From Bacillus cereus ATCC 14579 (GTDB lineage: Bacteria; Bacillota; Bacilli; Bacillales; Bacillaceae_G): a stretch of DNA of 64,000 nucleotides. Positions 55,054-63,641 of the stretch are shown here, piece by piece. Below the pieces are notes generated by a model. The model searched no databases, was not told where the DNA came from, and worked only from the letters and a program-made list of their open reading frames with translations. The translations under genes and the position numbers were made by a program. The stretch spans positions 1,032,501 through 1,096,500 of the forward strand of contig NC_004722.1 in assembly GCF_000007825.1 (NCBI RefSeq), given 5' to 3'. Position 1 is the stretch's first letter. Each line of letters begins with the position of its first letter.

Positions 55054-55230
55054 GTATATATTAATATATCTTAGTGGTAGAAAGGTATATGATATGTGGG
55101 CGGGGGGCTACCGGTAAAAGCCCGATTGGTAAGGACTAATTAAAGTTTCACTTTATATAGGTTTTGAGAGAGTAAGATATAAGATATATTGTTTGTAGCG
55201 GAAATCTTGAATGAAGGGAGCGTGTGATAA

Positions 55231-55695
55231 TTGGCAATGGCGGATGAACAATTCGAGAATTATCTTGTTATGTGTTATGACAAATTAGAAAGTAAACAGC
55301 AAAAATTCATTTCGGATTATAATATCTATAACTTTGATGAGTATTGTTATGATCAAGATCCATGTATATTACAGTTTAAAAAAAATGGTCAAGTGTTACT
55401 TGAATTTAGTGTTGTTTTTATAGGGTCTTGGTCTGGAAAGAGTAACAGTTGGATGTGGTCTTGGGCTAATGAGAATGTGGCTGATTATGCAAGAAGTAAG
55501 TCTAACTGTTTGAAAGATTTACAAAAGATTACAGGAAGTGAGGTTTTTATAAATCCACTTTTTGAATGCGATCAAGAAATGGCGTATGAGCTAGCAGCCT
55601 TTTCCATTGAATATTTAGATGCAGAAGGAATGTATATGGCACCGGGTGAGAGAAGTGATGTGTTTATGGCTGTTATGTCACCGCATGCGTTGTGA
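55231..55695 (+). CDS. DUF6882-like protein
   Basis: 154 residues. Start TTG 55231 or ATG 55237; GGGAGCGTG stands upstream. VFIGSWSGKSNSWMWSWANENV and the acidic end AAFSIEYLDAEGMYMAP resemble DUF6882, a Trp-rich family seen in immunity arrays (from memory). Soluble. Function unknown. Confidence 0.65.
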   Translation: MAMADEQFENYLVMCYDKLESKQQKFISDYNIYNFDEYCYDQDPCILQFKKNGQVLLEFSVVFIGSWSGKSNSWMWSWANENVADYARSKSNCLKDLQKITGSEVFINPLFECDQEMAYELAAFSIEYLDAEGMYMAPGERSDVFMAVMSPHAL

Positions 55696-55813
55696 GTAGA
55701 GCATATGAAAAATATAGATAAGGTAAAATGAATAAGGAGTACAGTTTAATAAATTATTAAAAGGTATCATAGGTCCCCGATGCATGGTGATAAATTTAAA
55801 GGAGTGAATTATA

Positions 55814-56487
55814 TTGCTTGAAGTAAAGTTTTACGATTGGAAAAAAAACGTCCTAAAAAACATTATTTGCTTGTACATGAAATTAGAATTTTTGAGCTAA
55901 TTTTCTCAAAGAAAGTTAGCGAGTTTGAGATGGGATTAAGAGAGATTGAAAAAGTAACTGTCTTTTGTTTAGCTAACGAAAACACTGATATTTCATATGA
56001 AGTGAATAGAGCTTTGGGTGAAATTCGTATATATGTTCCATATGATTTTATGGACTTTTTAGCATTAAATTCAGTTGAAGAGAAATACAAAGAGTTTTGC
56101 AAATTAGTACGCCAATATGTTGTCCCTGGACTTGAAGAAAACTCTACTCTTTCATCATCTGTTGTTAAAGGGTATATAGAGGAATCTTTAGATGAAATTG
56201 TGAAGCAAAACTATGAAGGAATATTTTTAGTTGGGAAGACACCTAAGAAAAGCCCAAGCCGTAAGAAGATAGCGATATTAAAAGGAATTCATCGTGTTAA
56301 AGGTTTCCAGCTACGATGTGAAGTGTATGATGAAAAGGGATTAAAGATTCGAGATCAATTATTGGTGGAAGAGGTAGGGAATGAAATGGTATATTCTAGA
56401 TTCTTAGGGACATTAAAATGGGAAAGTGAAAATCTAATAGTAGTTCAATCTAAATCCAGTAGTTGGAAAGAAGAAATCTATCTTTAA
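55814..56487 (+). pseudogene. hypothetical island gene with a poly-A frameshift near the start
   Basis: AAAGGAGTGA (55798-55807) serves TTG 55814, which reads LEVKFYDWKKN and goes out of frame at an eight-A tract (55841-55848). With nine As the frame would continue WKKKRPKKHYLLVHEIRIFE into the 216-codon open frame that ends at 56487. A second in-frame TTG at 55837 has no RBS. The gene is therefore off, or switched by slippage in the A tract, or misassembled. The C-terminal body is well preserved; no family recognised. Confidence 0.65.
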
Positions 56488-56527
56488 TAACAAGGTTGTA
56501 TAGTAGAAAGAGGGTTGTAGAGCATAA

Positions 56528-57154
56528 ATGAATTTTTTTCGAAAAAATAAATTAAGTGACATTCAGAAAAAATACTATGAACATTTTGGAGAGCCTAGTC
56601 AGATTCTTGAATATACCTGGGGTGAAAGAGGAGCTAAAAGAGTAGAATTAGATAATACCGCTCTAAAAAAAGGAATGCTATACGTTTTAGAATTCCCGAA
56701 AAATGAAGATAGGCCAGTATGGACATATGTGACATTAGGGATGTCAGCTGAATATATGACCAATGGTGCTAAAGGAGAATTAATTTGGTTAAATGCAAAT
56801 CAAAATGAGAAAATAATTGATTTGCTTGCTGGATTAGCACATTATCCATTTATAGATGAAACCTCGTTTGATTATGGGGATACAATTTCTAATGCGGATG
56901 CTGAATCTGATTTTTCAATGAATGTGCTTTTAGTAAGCCCGGCAGTTATTGAGGCAGGAGAGTCTCCAGAGCTAATGGAGTTTTTTGAAGAAAAGGAGCT
57001 TGATTTATTTTGGTTATTACCTATTCATCAAGCAGAAAAAGAGTATATGATGGAACAAGGAGATGGAGATATTAGTGCGCTCTTTGACCTTTGGCTGGAA
57101 AAAGAGATTGATACAGAAACTTTCTGTGATCCACATCGTTTATCTACGGTTTGA
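56528..57154 (+). CDS. suppressor-of-fused (SUFU)-like immunity protein
   Basis: 208 residues. VWTYVTLGMSAEYMTN, GELIWLNANQNEKIIDLLAGLAHYPFIDETSFDYGDTI and LDLFWLLPIHQAEKEYM fit the bacterial SUFU domain (PF05076), a common immunity fold against polymorphic toxins. Soluble. The terminator at 57184 ends its transcript. Confidence 0.8.
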   Translation: MNFFRKNKLSDIQKKYYEHFGEPSQILEYTWGERGAKRVELDNTALKKGMLYVLEFPKNEDRPVWTYVTLGMSAEYMTNGAKGELIWLNANQNEKIIDLLAGLAHYPFIDETSFDYGDTISNADAESDFSMNVLLVSPAVIEAGESPELMEFFEEKELDLFWLLPIHQAEKEYMMEQGDGDISALFDLWLEKEIDTETFCDPHRLSTV

Positions 57155-57183
57155 TAAAAATATTTTAAATAATAATTGTGAGT

Positions 57184-57228
57184 AAGCATCAAACTTATTA
57201 ATATTAAGGAAGTTTGATGCTTATTTTT
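57184..57228 (+). terminator. intrinsic terminator after the SUFU gene
   Basis: 13-bp perfect stem AAGCATCAAACTT with complement 57210-57222, then TATTTTTTA. Confidence 0.9.
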
Positions 57229-57262
57229 TATGTTTAGAATAAACGAGAGGTTTTTGATATAT

Positions 57263-58111
57263 ATGAAAGATATTGTATGTAAAGAATTAATAAGTCTTAA
57301 GTCTATTGTTGAAGCCTATCAATTTAAAAAAATGAGTTTGGATTATAAACAAAATGTAATTTTGCTAGTAAAAGACAATCAGAATCGACCTTTTATTATT
57401 GATTTAGATAAAAATAATGTGAATATAAATATTTTTAATTTAAATGTAGATATTGATGTCGAATCAGTGTTATGTATGCAACGAATCGGCGAGAAATGGT
57501 TACTGATATTTCACTATGAAGATGATAATGCGGTTATTTATAATGCGGATGGGAGTGAATATGTTAAGTTTTATATTGGAGAAGGGGTTCAAGATTGTCA
57601 GGTTGATGTGAACGAAGATATATGGGTTAGTTATTGTGATGAAGGAATTTTTGGAGAGTCTCCAATTGGAGCAAATGGTATAGTTGCTTTTGATTCTACA
57701 GGTCAATTGATTTTTGATAGCTATGATCAATATGTAGAACAATATAATATACCGTATATAGATGATTGTTATGCAATGAATGTTATAGATGGAGATGTTT
57801 GGCTCTATTATTATTCAGAATTTCCTTTAGTTCAAATGAAAGATAAAAAAATTCATATGTCGTGGAATGAAATACATGTAACTAGGAAAATATGGTCGAA
57901 AAGTTTTGCGGTTGCTCAAGGTAAAGTAGTATTCATTACTCAAGATAAAAAATTGGTTGTTTATGATTTAAACAATAATCAAGTGTACGATAGTAATCTT
58001 TGTAATGAACTAGGGGAGCAGGTTCAATTTGTTAATTATTATAGCCGCGGATCGGTTATGTATTTTCAAACGGATGATACGCTTTATTATGTTAATTTAC
58101 TGAATGTATGA
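57263..58111 (+). CDS. hypothetical protein with beta-propeller-like repeats
   Basis: About 282 residues from ATG 57263 (GAGAGG nearby; an upstream ATG at 57230 abuts a terminator and is less likely). Strand-rich repeated blades are suggested by spaced motifs VxxxDxxxWVSYCDEGI, IVAFDSTGQLIFD, DVWLYYYSEF and KLVVYDLNNNQVYD, as in beta-propeller immunity proteins. No signal peptide. The start is uncertain by about 11 codons. Confidence 0.65.
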   Translation: MKDIVCKELISLKSIVEAYQFKKMSLDYKQNVILLVKDNQNRPFIIDLDKNNVNINIFNLNVDIDVESVLCMQRIGEKWLLIFHYEDDNAVIYNADGSEYVKFYIGEGVQDCQVDVNEDIWVSYCDEGIFGESPIGANGIVAFDSTGQLIFDSYDQYVEQYNIPYIDDCYAMNVIDGDVWLYYYSEFPLVQMKDKKIHMSWNEIHVTRKIWSKSFAVAQGKVVFITQDKKLVVYDLNNNQVYDSNLCNELGEQVQFVNYYSRGSVMYFQTDDTLYYVNLLNV

Positions 58112-58121
58112 GGTGATAAAT

Positions 58122-58604
58122 GTGAATGAACGTCTAAAGAAAATTGCAATGTTAAGAGAAAAGGTAGAGGAAAAGGCTACTAGAGAAAAGTTTTTAATGT
58201 TATGTCCGTCTATAAAAGAATTTGAGATTATTAGCGGGAAGAAAATTGCTTCATTAGTAAACTTTTTAATTGATGAAACACCGAATCCTATCAAAGTTAT
58301 GAGTGAATTAAATGCTGAACAAGTTATCAATGAAATAAAAGAATTTGAACGTGAATTAACTAGTTTATTGTCTAAGAAGATTATTGTATGGTATGCACAT
58401 GAAAATTGGGACTTTGGTGTGCAATTAGAATTAGAAGATTTCATGTTATATACAAAAGAAGTATTACATTTCATTGGATATGACGATGCTCAAAGAGGAT
58501 TAATTTATTCTAGCCTTATTGTAGTAGATGAAGCAATGAGAAGTGCTTTTTCTTTTCTAAAGAATGAGTATAATGTCGAGATAGTACTATGGAAAGAAGG
58601 CTGA
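58122..58604 (+). CDS. hypothetical protein, 160 aa
   Basis: GTG 58122 is used because TGAGGTGAT (58108-58116) stands 5 bases before it; it begins 10 bases after the previous stop, so both are co-translated. The protein is largely helical with VWYAHENWDFGVQLELEDFM and a Trp-rich end. Not recognised; an immunity protein by context. Confidence 0.6.
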   Translation: MNERLKKIAMLREKVEEKATREKFLMLCPSIKEFEIISGKKIASLVNFLIDETPNPIKVMSELNAEQVINEIKEFERELTSLLSKKIIVWYAHENWDFGVQLELEDFMLYTKEVLHFIGYDDAQRGLIYSSLIVVDEAMRSAFSFLKNEYNVEIVLWKEG

Positions 58605-58740
58605 ATGTATTAGAGTGTTTTGAAACAAATTGGATGAATGGTTGAATTTATTATTAGAAGAAGTGGTGCGTGGTTTAGTGTGATAGAAAGAAAAAGAGAG
58701 TCTTCAAGGGATATGTATAAGAGAGTAAAGGAGAGAAAAT

Positions 58741-58905
58741 ATGTCTTTTTATAAAGAGGAAATAAAAGGGGATAAATTGATTATAAGTGATGAAAGCATT
58801 GATATTTTAATGGATGCTTTTCAAAATAAAGGTGAAGAGATGCCTAAAAATATATCATAGAATTTCATAGCGACGATATTACTCGCGGGATCTTATTATG
58901 AATAA
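58741..58905 (+). pseudogene. chimeric immunity remnant
   Basis: AAAGGAG before ATG 58741 opens MSFYKEEIKGDKLIISDESI...MDAF, unlike anything else here. It then fuses to the tail of the DUF7660-like gene (GEEMPKNIS), where TGG has become TAG (58858-58860), with ILLAGSYYE out to 58905. So it is a chimera of two gene families plus a nonsense mutation. Confidence 0.75.
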
Positions 58906-58907
58906 GT

Positions 58908-58945
58908 AAAAAACGAAGAGTCTAAATAGTCCCTTCGTTTTTTTT
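58908..58945. terminator. terminator between the island and cytK
   Basis: AAAAAACGAAG pairs with CTTCGTTTTTT (58933-58943), T tail on both strands; it serves the island end and probably cytK. Its 5' half is also found at 52920-52940, where it is broken. Confidence 0.88.
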
Positions 58946-58948
58946 ACT

Positions 58949-59959
58949 TTATTTTTTCTCTACCAATTTCTTATTCTTCCAATCTAGTGTGAACAATTTA
59001 TTAAATGTTTTTTGATCAACGTCTTTTACGTTGTTTCCAACCCAGTTTGCAGTTCCGAATGTGAAGCCTGGACGAAGTTGGTAGTCATCGGCGTGTTTTG
59101 TATAAGCGACTTGTAAGTTAGATTGATCTGTATTTTTTTCAGAGATAACAACAGCAATCATACCAGGAGAGAAACCGCTATTTGTTAATGCTGGAAGTTG
59201 ATCCATTGGTATTAAATTACCTTTTGCATCAGATTCATATAGGTATGTGCGAGAGTACATGAAAAGTTGGTTTCCATATAAAGAATGATAGGAGTCACGT
59301 GTGTAAATACCCCAGTTTTGATTGTTATATCCGTTAAAGAATACGTTCCATTTTACGTTTTTGTTCGTTTGGTCAATTAAATTTGTTTTATAACTAGTTT
59401 GTTTATAGCTTACAGAGTCAGACCAAGTGACTTGACCAGTTGCACCAGCTTCACCGCTAGGGCCATTAGGCGTTACAGAAGCTTTAACAGAGCCACCAAG
59501 TTGATAAGATACGCTAGATGTTACAGTCGTTTCTTCTACAGCATTTGTAGGCGCTACGTTAAAGAAACGAGCGCTGTTATCTTGAAGGTTAAATGCAACA
59601 TCATATTGTGAAGGATAACGTAATGTTGCACTAGCGCCAGGGATTGGGTAGTTATCAATAGGTGCATCACTTATAGTAGGATTTGCTTTTAGAAAACTAC
59701 CAGTTGTATTAATAACGGCAATCTGTTTATCAGCGCTTGGATCATCGATAAAAGTTACCTTTAAAGACATTGTCATATTATCAGCTTGATCATTATTAAA
59801 TGTATTATAGCTCGTATGTGTTTTTGCATTTTGCCCGATATCTGTTACAACTTGTGACGTCGTTTGAGCGTAAGTAGCAGGTGTTGAAAGAGTTACAGCA
59901 CTACTAGCAAAAACAGCGGATAATGCTAAACATTTTAAGTAGGTTTTAGAACGTTTCAT
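58949..59959 (-). CDS. cytK: cytotoxin K (beta-barrel pore-forming enterotoxin)
   Basis: 336 residues from ATG 59959 (AAGGAAGTG upstream), the length of CytK. Signal peptide about 1-31 (ending TYAQ), then a leukocidin-fold protein with the pore stem region around VTSSVSYQLGGSVKAS / QVTWSDSVSYKQTSYKT and the rim with NWGIYTRDSYHSLYGNQLF. It inserts heptameric beta-barrel pores in host cells. A perfect PlcR box stands 82 bases upstream. K1 versus K2 variant cannot be decided by eye. Confidence 0.94.
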   Translation of the reverse strand: MKRSKTYLKCLALSAVFASSAVTLSTPATYAQTTSQVVTDIGQNAKTHTSYNTFNNDQADNMTMSLKVTFIDDPSADKQIAVINTTGSFLKANPTISDAPIDNYPIPGASATLRYPSQYDVAFNLQDNSARFFNVAPTNAVEETTVTSSVSYQLGGSVKASVTPNGPSGEAGATGQVTWSDSVSYKQTSYKTNLIDQTNKNVKWNVFFNGYNNQNWGIYTRDSYHSLYGNQLFMYSRTYLYESDAKGNLIPMDQLPALTNSGFSPGMIAVVISEKNTDQSNLQVAYTKHADDYQLRPGFTFGTANWVGNNVKDVDQKTFNKLFTLDWKNKKLVEKK

Positions 59960-60040
59960 ACAATCACTTCCTTTTATCTTTGTCGATATATGTCGTATTA
60001 CATTTATATCGTAACATGAAAATAAAACGGAATGGATGGT

Positions 60041-60056
60041 TATGCATAATTGCATA
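60041..60056 (-). promoter_or_regulatory. PlcR box
   Basis: Minus strand TATGCAATTATGCATA fits TATGNAN4TNCATA at every fixed position. PlcR, activated by PapR peptide, should switch on cytK at the onset of stationary phase. Confidence 0.93.
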
Positions 60057-60250
60057 GATGAGTTTTGAAGGATAAAGATAATAGAATTTCATCCAACACT
60101 TAAGACTCGAAAATGTCCATTACAGCCGTTCTTAAAAATTTTAAGACAATATGTTTATCAATGTTCTTATTCTGAAGATTGAAGTGCTTAATATTTACGT
60201 TATAAGTGCATAACAAGTTATAATAGAAGAAATCAATAAGGAGGCTGGCT

Positions 60251-61357
60251 GTGAAGAATCTTCGTTATCTCAATATATTTACCATATTAATTATATACAC
60301 ACTACTTATGTTTTACATCGGCTGGAACGGATGGGTTTGGCTTCATGCGGTATTTGGCTGGGAATCTTGGGGATATTATGCTTTCATAGTCGCATTTATT
60401 TCATATGCGTACATTCTCGTGCAAGTGTTTAAGTTTTTGCCATTTCTGCGAACGATAGGTTCGATTTGGTTTGCGGTCATACAATATGCGCTTATGTTGT
60501 TGCCATTAGCTGATATTATGGTCTTTCTTTTACAGTTTTCAGTAGAGAAAGAAGCGGCAATTATTTGGACAGGGGTGGCTGTGATAGTTGCATTTATCTT
60601 TATCTTTGCGTATGGAGTATTTAATGCGTATAGTCCGGTAGTAAGAAAGTACGAGGTGCACATACCGAAAAAGGTAGAGGGGCGTAAAAGTTTACGCATT
60701 GCGATGGCTTCTGATATGCATTTCGGTAAACTGTCTGGCGTTTCGCATTTAAAAAGACTTGTTCGTCATGTAAATGAGATGGAACCTGATATTATTTTAC
60801 TGCCAGGTGATATTATCGATGATCATCCAGGTGTGTTCATTCAAAAGAATATGGGATCGATCATGAAACAAATGAAAGCTCCATTAGGCGTATATGGCGT
60901 TTTAGGAAACCATGAATATTACGGCAGAGCAGTTCCAGAGTTTTTACAAGAGATGGATAAGATTGATATTCGTATTCTTTTAGATGAAGTAATTACAATT
61001 GAAGATGACTTTTATCTCATTGGAAGAAGAGATAAAACAGAGCGAGATCGCCAAAGCTTTGAACAATTAATGAGTACGGTAGATAAATCGATGCCTGTTA
61101 TCGCAATGGATCACCAGCCATTTGAGTTGAAACAAGCAGCAGCGGCAGGTGTAGATTTATTATTATCCGGTCATACGCACCGCGGACAAATGGCGCCCAA
61201 TCATATTGTAACGAGAAGAATGTACGAGCTAGACTGGGGATACGCACAAAAAGGCGCGTTCCACGCAATTGTTTCTTCTGGATTTGGATTTTGGGGACCA
61301 CCGCTTAGACTTGGAAGTAGGTCGGAGATTGTGCAGGTAGAAGTTACATTTGAATAG
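60251..61357 (+). CDS. membrane-anchored metallophosphoesterase (YkuE/YaeI-like)
   Basis: 368 residues from GTG 60251 (AAGGAGG upstream). Four helices fill residues about 8-125; the catalytic domain has SDMHFG, LPGDIID, GNHEYYG, DHQPFE and GHTHRGQ: the dimetal ligands in order. Such proteins act on lipid-linked or nucleotide phosphates outside the membrane; the exact substrate is unknown. Confidence 0.88.
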   Translation: MKNLRYLNIFTILIIYTLLMFYIGWNGWVWLHAVFGWESWGYYAFIVAFISYAYILVQVFKFLPFLRTIGSIWFAVIQYALMLLPLADIMVFLLQFSVEKEAAIIWTGVAVIVAFIFIFAYGVFNAYSPVVRKYEVHIPKKVEGRKSLRIAMASDMHFGKLSGVSHLKRLVRHVNEMEPDIILLPGDIIDDHPGVFIQKNMGSIMKQMKAPLGVYGVLGNHEYYGRAVPEFLQEMDKIDIRILLDEVITIEDDFYLIGRRDKTERDRQSFEQLMSTVDKSMPVIAMDHQPFELKQAAAAGVDLLLSGHTHRGQMAPNHIVTRRMYELDWGYAQKGAFHAIVSSGFGFWGPPLRLGSRSEIVQVEVTFE

Positions 61358-61366
61358 GGGTTATGA

Positions 61367-61397
61367 AATAGAGAGCTGATGGCTCTCTATTTTTTCA
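61367..61397 (+). terminator. intrinsic terminator
   Basis: AATAGAGAGC / GCTCTCTATT stem with TTTTTT. Confidence 0.9.
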
Positions 61398-61490
61398 ATA
61401 AAAACAAATAACAATAAATATTTATGTTGGTGCTAATTTCATAAAAGAGATAAGATTATAAGACTTGATTAAAATAAAGGGGGATTGTAA

Positions 61491-62468
61491 GTGATCATAT
61501 CAGATGTACTATACGGAGAATTTGAAGTGGATCAAGTAGTAGAAGAATTAATTTCAAGTAAGTCTATGCAAAGGCTAAAAGGCATTCATCAAAATGGCGC
61601 AAGTTACTTAATGAACGAGAAATGGAATGTAACGCGCTTTGATCATTCAGTTGGTGTTATGTTATTAGTTAAAAAACTAGGTGGTTCAGTAAAAGAACAG
61701 ATTGCTAGTTTACTGCATGACGTATCACATACTGCTTTTTCCCATGTGATTGATTACGTTTTTGATAATGAAGATGAAAGTTATCATGAAGAGATATTTA
61801 GTTCTGTTGTGAAAAACTCAGAAATTCCAGCGATCCTTGCGAAGCATGGTTATAACTATGAAGATATTTTATTAGATGATTCGAAGTGGACATTACTGGA
61901 AAGGTCAGCGCCCGAATTATGCGCAGATCGAGTAGATTATACGTTACGAGATATGTATACATACGGATATATTTCTTTAGAAGAGGTTCATAGATTTTTA
62001 GAGGATATTATTGCAGTAGAGGGGAAAATGGTTGTTCAAAGTGTCGAAATGGCAGAATGGTTTACAGAAACGTATTACAAAGAAGTAATTGATTTCTTTA
62101 TGAAACCAATGAATATTTACGGAAACGATATGTTAGCGAAAACGTTAAAGTTATCTCTTCATAAAAAGGTTATTCATGCAGATGATTTTCTTCTTGAAGA
62201 TGAGGAGCTTATTTCGAAATTGCAGCAATGTAATGACCCCGAAGTAGAAGCTTTATTAAGCAAAGTTCATCCAAATGTAAAGGTAAAAGAAGATAGAAAC
62301 GATTATGATTTACATCAGAAAAATAAAGTGCGTCTTATTGATCCGCCGTTACTTCGTGAAGGGAAAATCGTTCAGTCATCTGTTGTGTCAGAAAACATAA
62401 GACAGATAAGTGATATTGCTTATGAAAAAGCGGTGAGAGGGATGTATGTGAAAGTGATTTCGAATTAA
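61491..62468 (+). CDS. HD-domain metal-dependent phosphohydrolase
   Basis: 325 residues from GTG 61491 (AAAGGGGG upstream). The HD motif LLHDVSHTAFSHV (near residue 78) follows a conserved RFDHSVGVMLL; the later SAPELCADRVDYTLRDM matches deoxyguanosinetriphosphate/SAMHD-like HD proteins. A nucleotide phosphohydrolase role is plausible; substrate unknown. Confidence 0.85.
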   Translation: MIISDVLYGEFEVDQVVEELISSKSMQRLKGIHQNGASYLMNEKWNVTRFDHSVGVMLLVKKLGGSVKEQIASLLHDVSHTAFSHVIDYVFDNEDESYHEEIFSSVVKNSEIPAILAKHGYNYEDILLDDSKWTLLERSAPELCADRVDYTLRDMYTYGYISLEEVHRFLEDIIAVEGKMVVQSVEMAEWFTETYYKEVIDFFMKPMNIYGNDMLAKTLKLSLHKKVIHADDFLLEDEELISKLQQCNDPEVEALLSKVHPNVKVKEDRNDYDLHQKNKVRLIDPPLLREGKIVQSSVVSENIRQISDIAYEKAVRGMYVKVISN

Positions 62469-62512
62469 AAAAGAAGTAGCGCATCGTTTTTAGAGCGCTA
62501 CTTCTTTTTTAT
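62467..62512. terminator. bidirectional terminator
   Basis: AAAAAAGAAGTAGCGC with its complement (62495-62510); T runs on both strands between convergent genes. Confidence 0.92.
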
Positions 62513-63636
62513 TAATGATCAAACCAATTCCAAATCTCAATATCTCCAAGAGTCGCATAACGTACGTGCGGGGAGTTTTGTAATTTTAATAACTCTTTCG
62601 ATGGACCAGTAATAACAATTCCGTATACTTTTACACCGTTGTCCTTTACATATTGATAACGTTTATCTAAGTTTAGTTCTTTCTCAGAAAGCGCTGCTAT
62701 TTTGCTTACCGTTTTTTTATGGATAGAAAGGATGCGCATCATTTCGGTTACTTTGTCTTCTTGCGTTTTCTGCCCGTCAGTTTCATTATCGAGGAATCTT
62801 ACATGTTCTGGAAACCCTATAGCTTCTCCGCCATGTAGGATATAGTCATCTACATTTTTTCTTTCTTGTCCTGTATCTAAAGCGTACCATAAAGGAGTTG
62901 GAGGGAGTTCTTGTGCCTCGAATATGCTATATAAAAGCGGTTCTAATTCTTTTAAAGTGTAAGCTTTATCAAAAGAAATTGCTACTTCTGCAACGGTTCC
63001 ATCATGTACTTTTGCAAGTGTATCCCATACTTTTTTTGATGAATCCTTTAAATAATCACCCTGCTCTGTTTTTGGATGAACAAAGAAGAGTTTTGGTTGA
63101 TAGAACGGATTCATCCAAGTTCGCTTCGTAACATCTACAGATGATAAGAAGCTTTTTGTTTCTATTGTACCGAGGGGCATTTCTTTTTTACCGACGGTTC
63201 GTACTAAATCAAATTGGCTATTCGTACGGAAAAAAGCTTCTACACTTGTTCCGCCTCCCATAACACGGCTATTTGGGATCGTTGCTTCAAGTGCAAGCGA
63301 AGGAACCTCTCTAATTTCTTCTAGCCTTTTATCATTATTAGCTTGAAAATAAAAGGCTGATAATACCCCGCCGATTATATAGATAACGATGCAAATTGAT
63401 AATATAAAACCAAACGTTTGTAAACGATGTTTCCACTTAATTCTCCAAAAAGGAATTTTAAGATTTTTTGGAGGTAACTTTTTCTTAATTGGTTCTGTTT
63501 TTGTTAACAGCTCATCTAAGTAAGCTTCACACTCTTCACATGACTCAATATGACTTTCTAACAGTTCTTGTTCATCATGCGTGAGCGTTCCATTTTCATA
63601 CTTCTTCCATAGTTTTTTAAATTCTGTACAACCCAT
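62512..63636 (-). CDS. anti-sigma factor with zinc finger (zf-HC2)
   Basis: About 374 residues from ATG 63636 (AAAGGAGTG upstream). N-terminal zinc finger LESHIESCEECEAYL (H-x3-C-x2-C); one helix near residue 73-95; an outer sigma-factor-regulator domain pair (Sigma_reg_N and Sigma_reg_C type). It starts 5 bases after the sigma gene stop. It presumably holds the ECF sigma at the membrane until a signal triggers release. Confidence 0.87.
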   Translation of the reverse strand: MGCTEFKKLWKKYENGTLTHDEQELLESHIESCEECEAYLDELLTKTEPIKKKLPPKNLKIPFWRIKWKHRLQTFGFILSICIVIYIIGGVLSAFYFQANNDKRLEEIREVPSLALEATIPNSRVMGGGTSVEAFFRTNSQFDLVRTVGKKEMPLGTIETKSFLSSVDVTKRTWMNPFYQPKLFFVHPKTEQGDYLKDSSKKVWDTLAKVHDGTVAEVAISFDKAYTLKELEPLLYSIFEAQELPPTPLWYALDTGQERKNVDDYILHGGEAIGFPEHVRFLDNETDGQKTQEDKVTEMMRILSIHKKTVSKIAALSEKELNLDKRYQYVKDNGVKVYGIVITGPSKELLKLQNSPHVRYATLGDIEIWNWFDH

Positions 63637-63641
63637 CCGTA

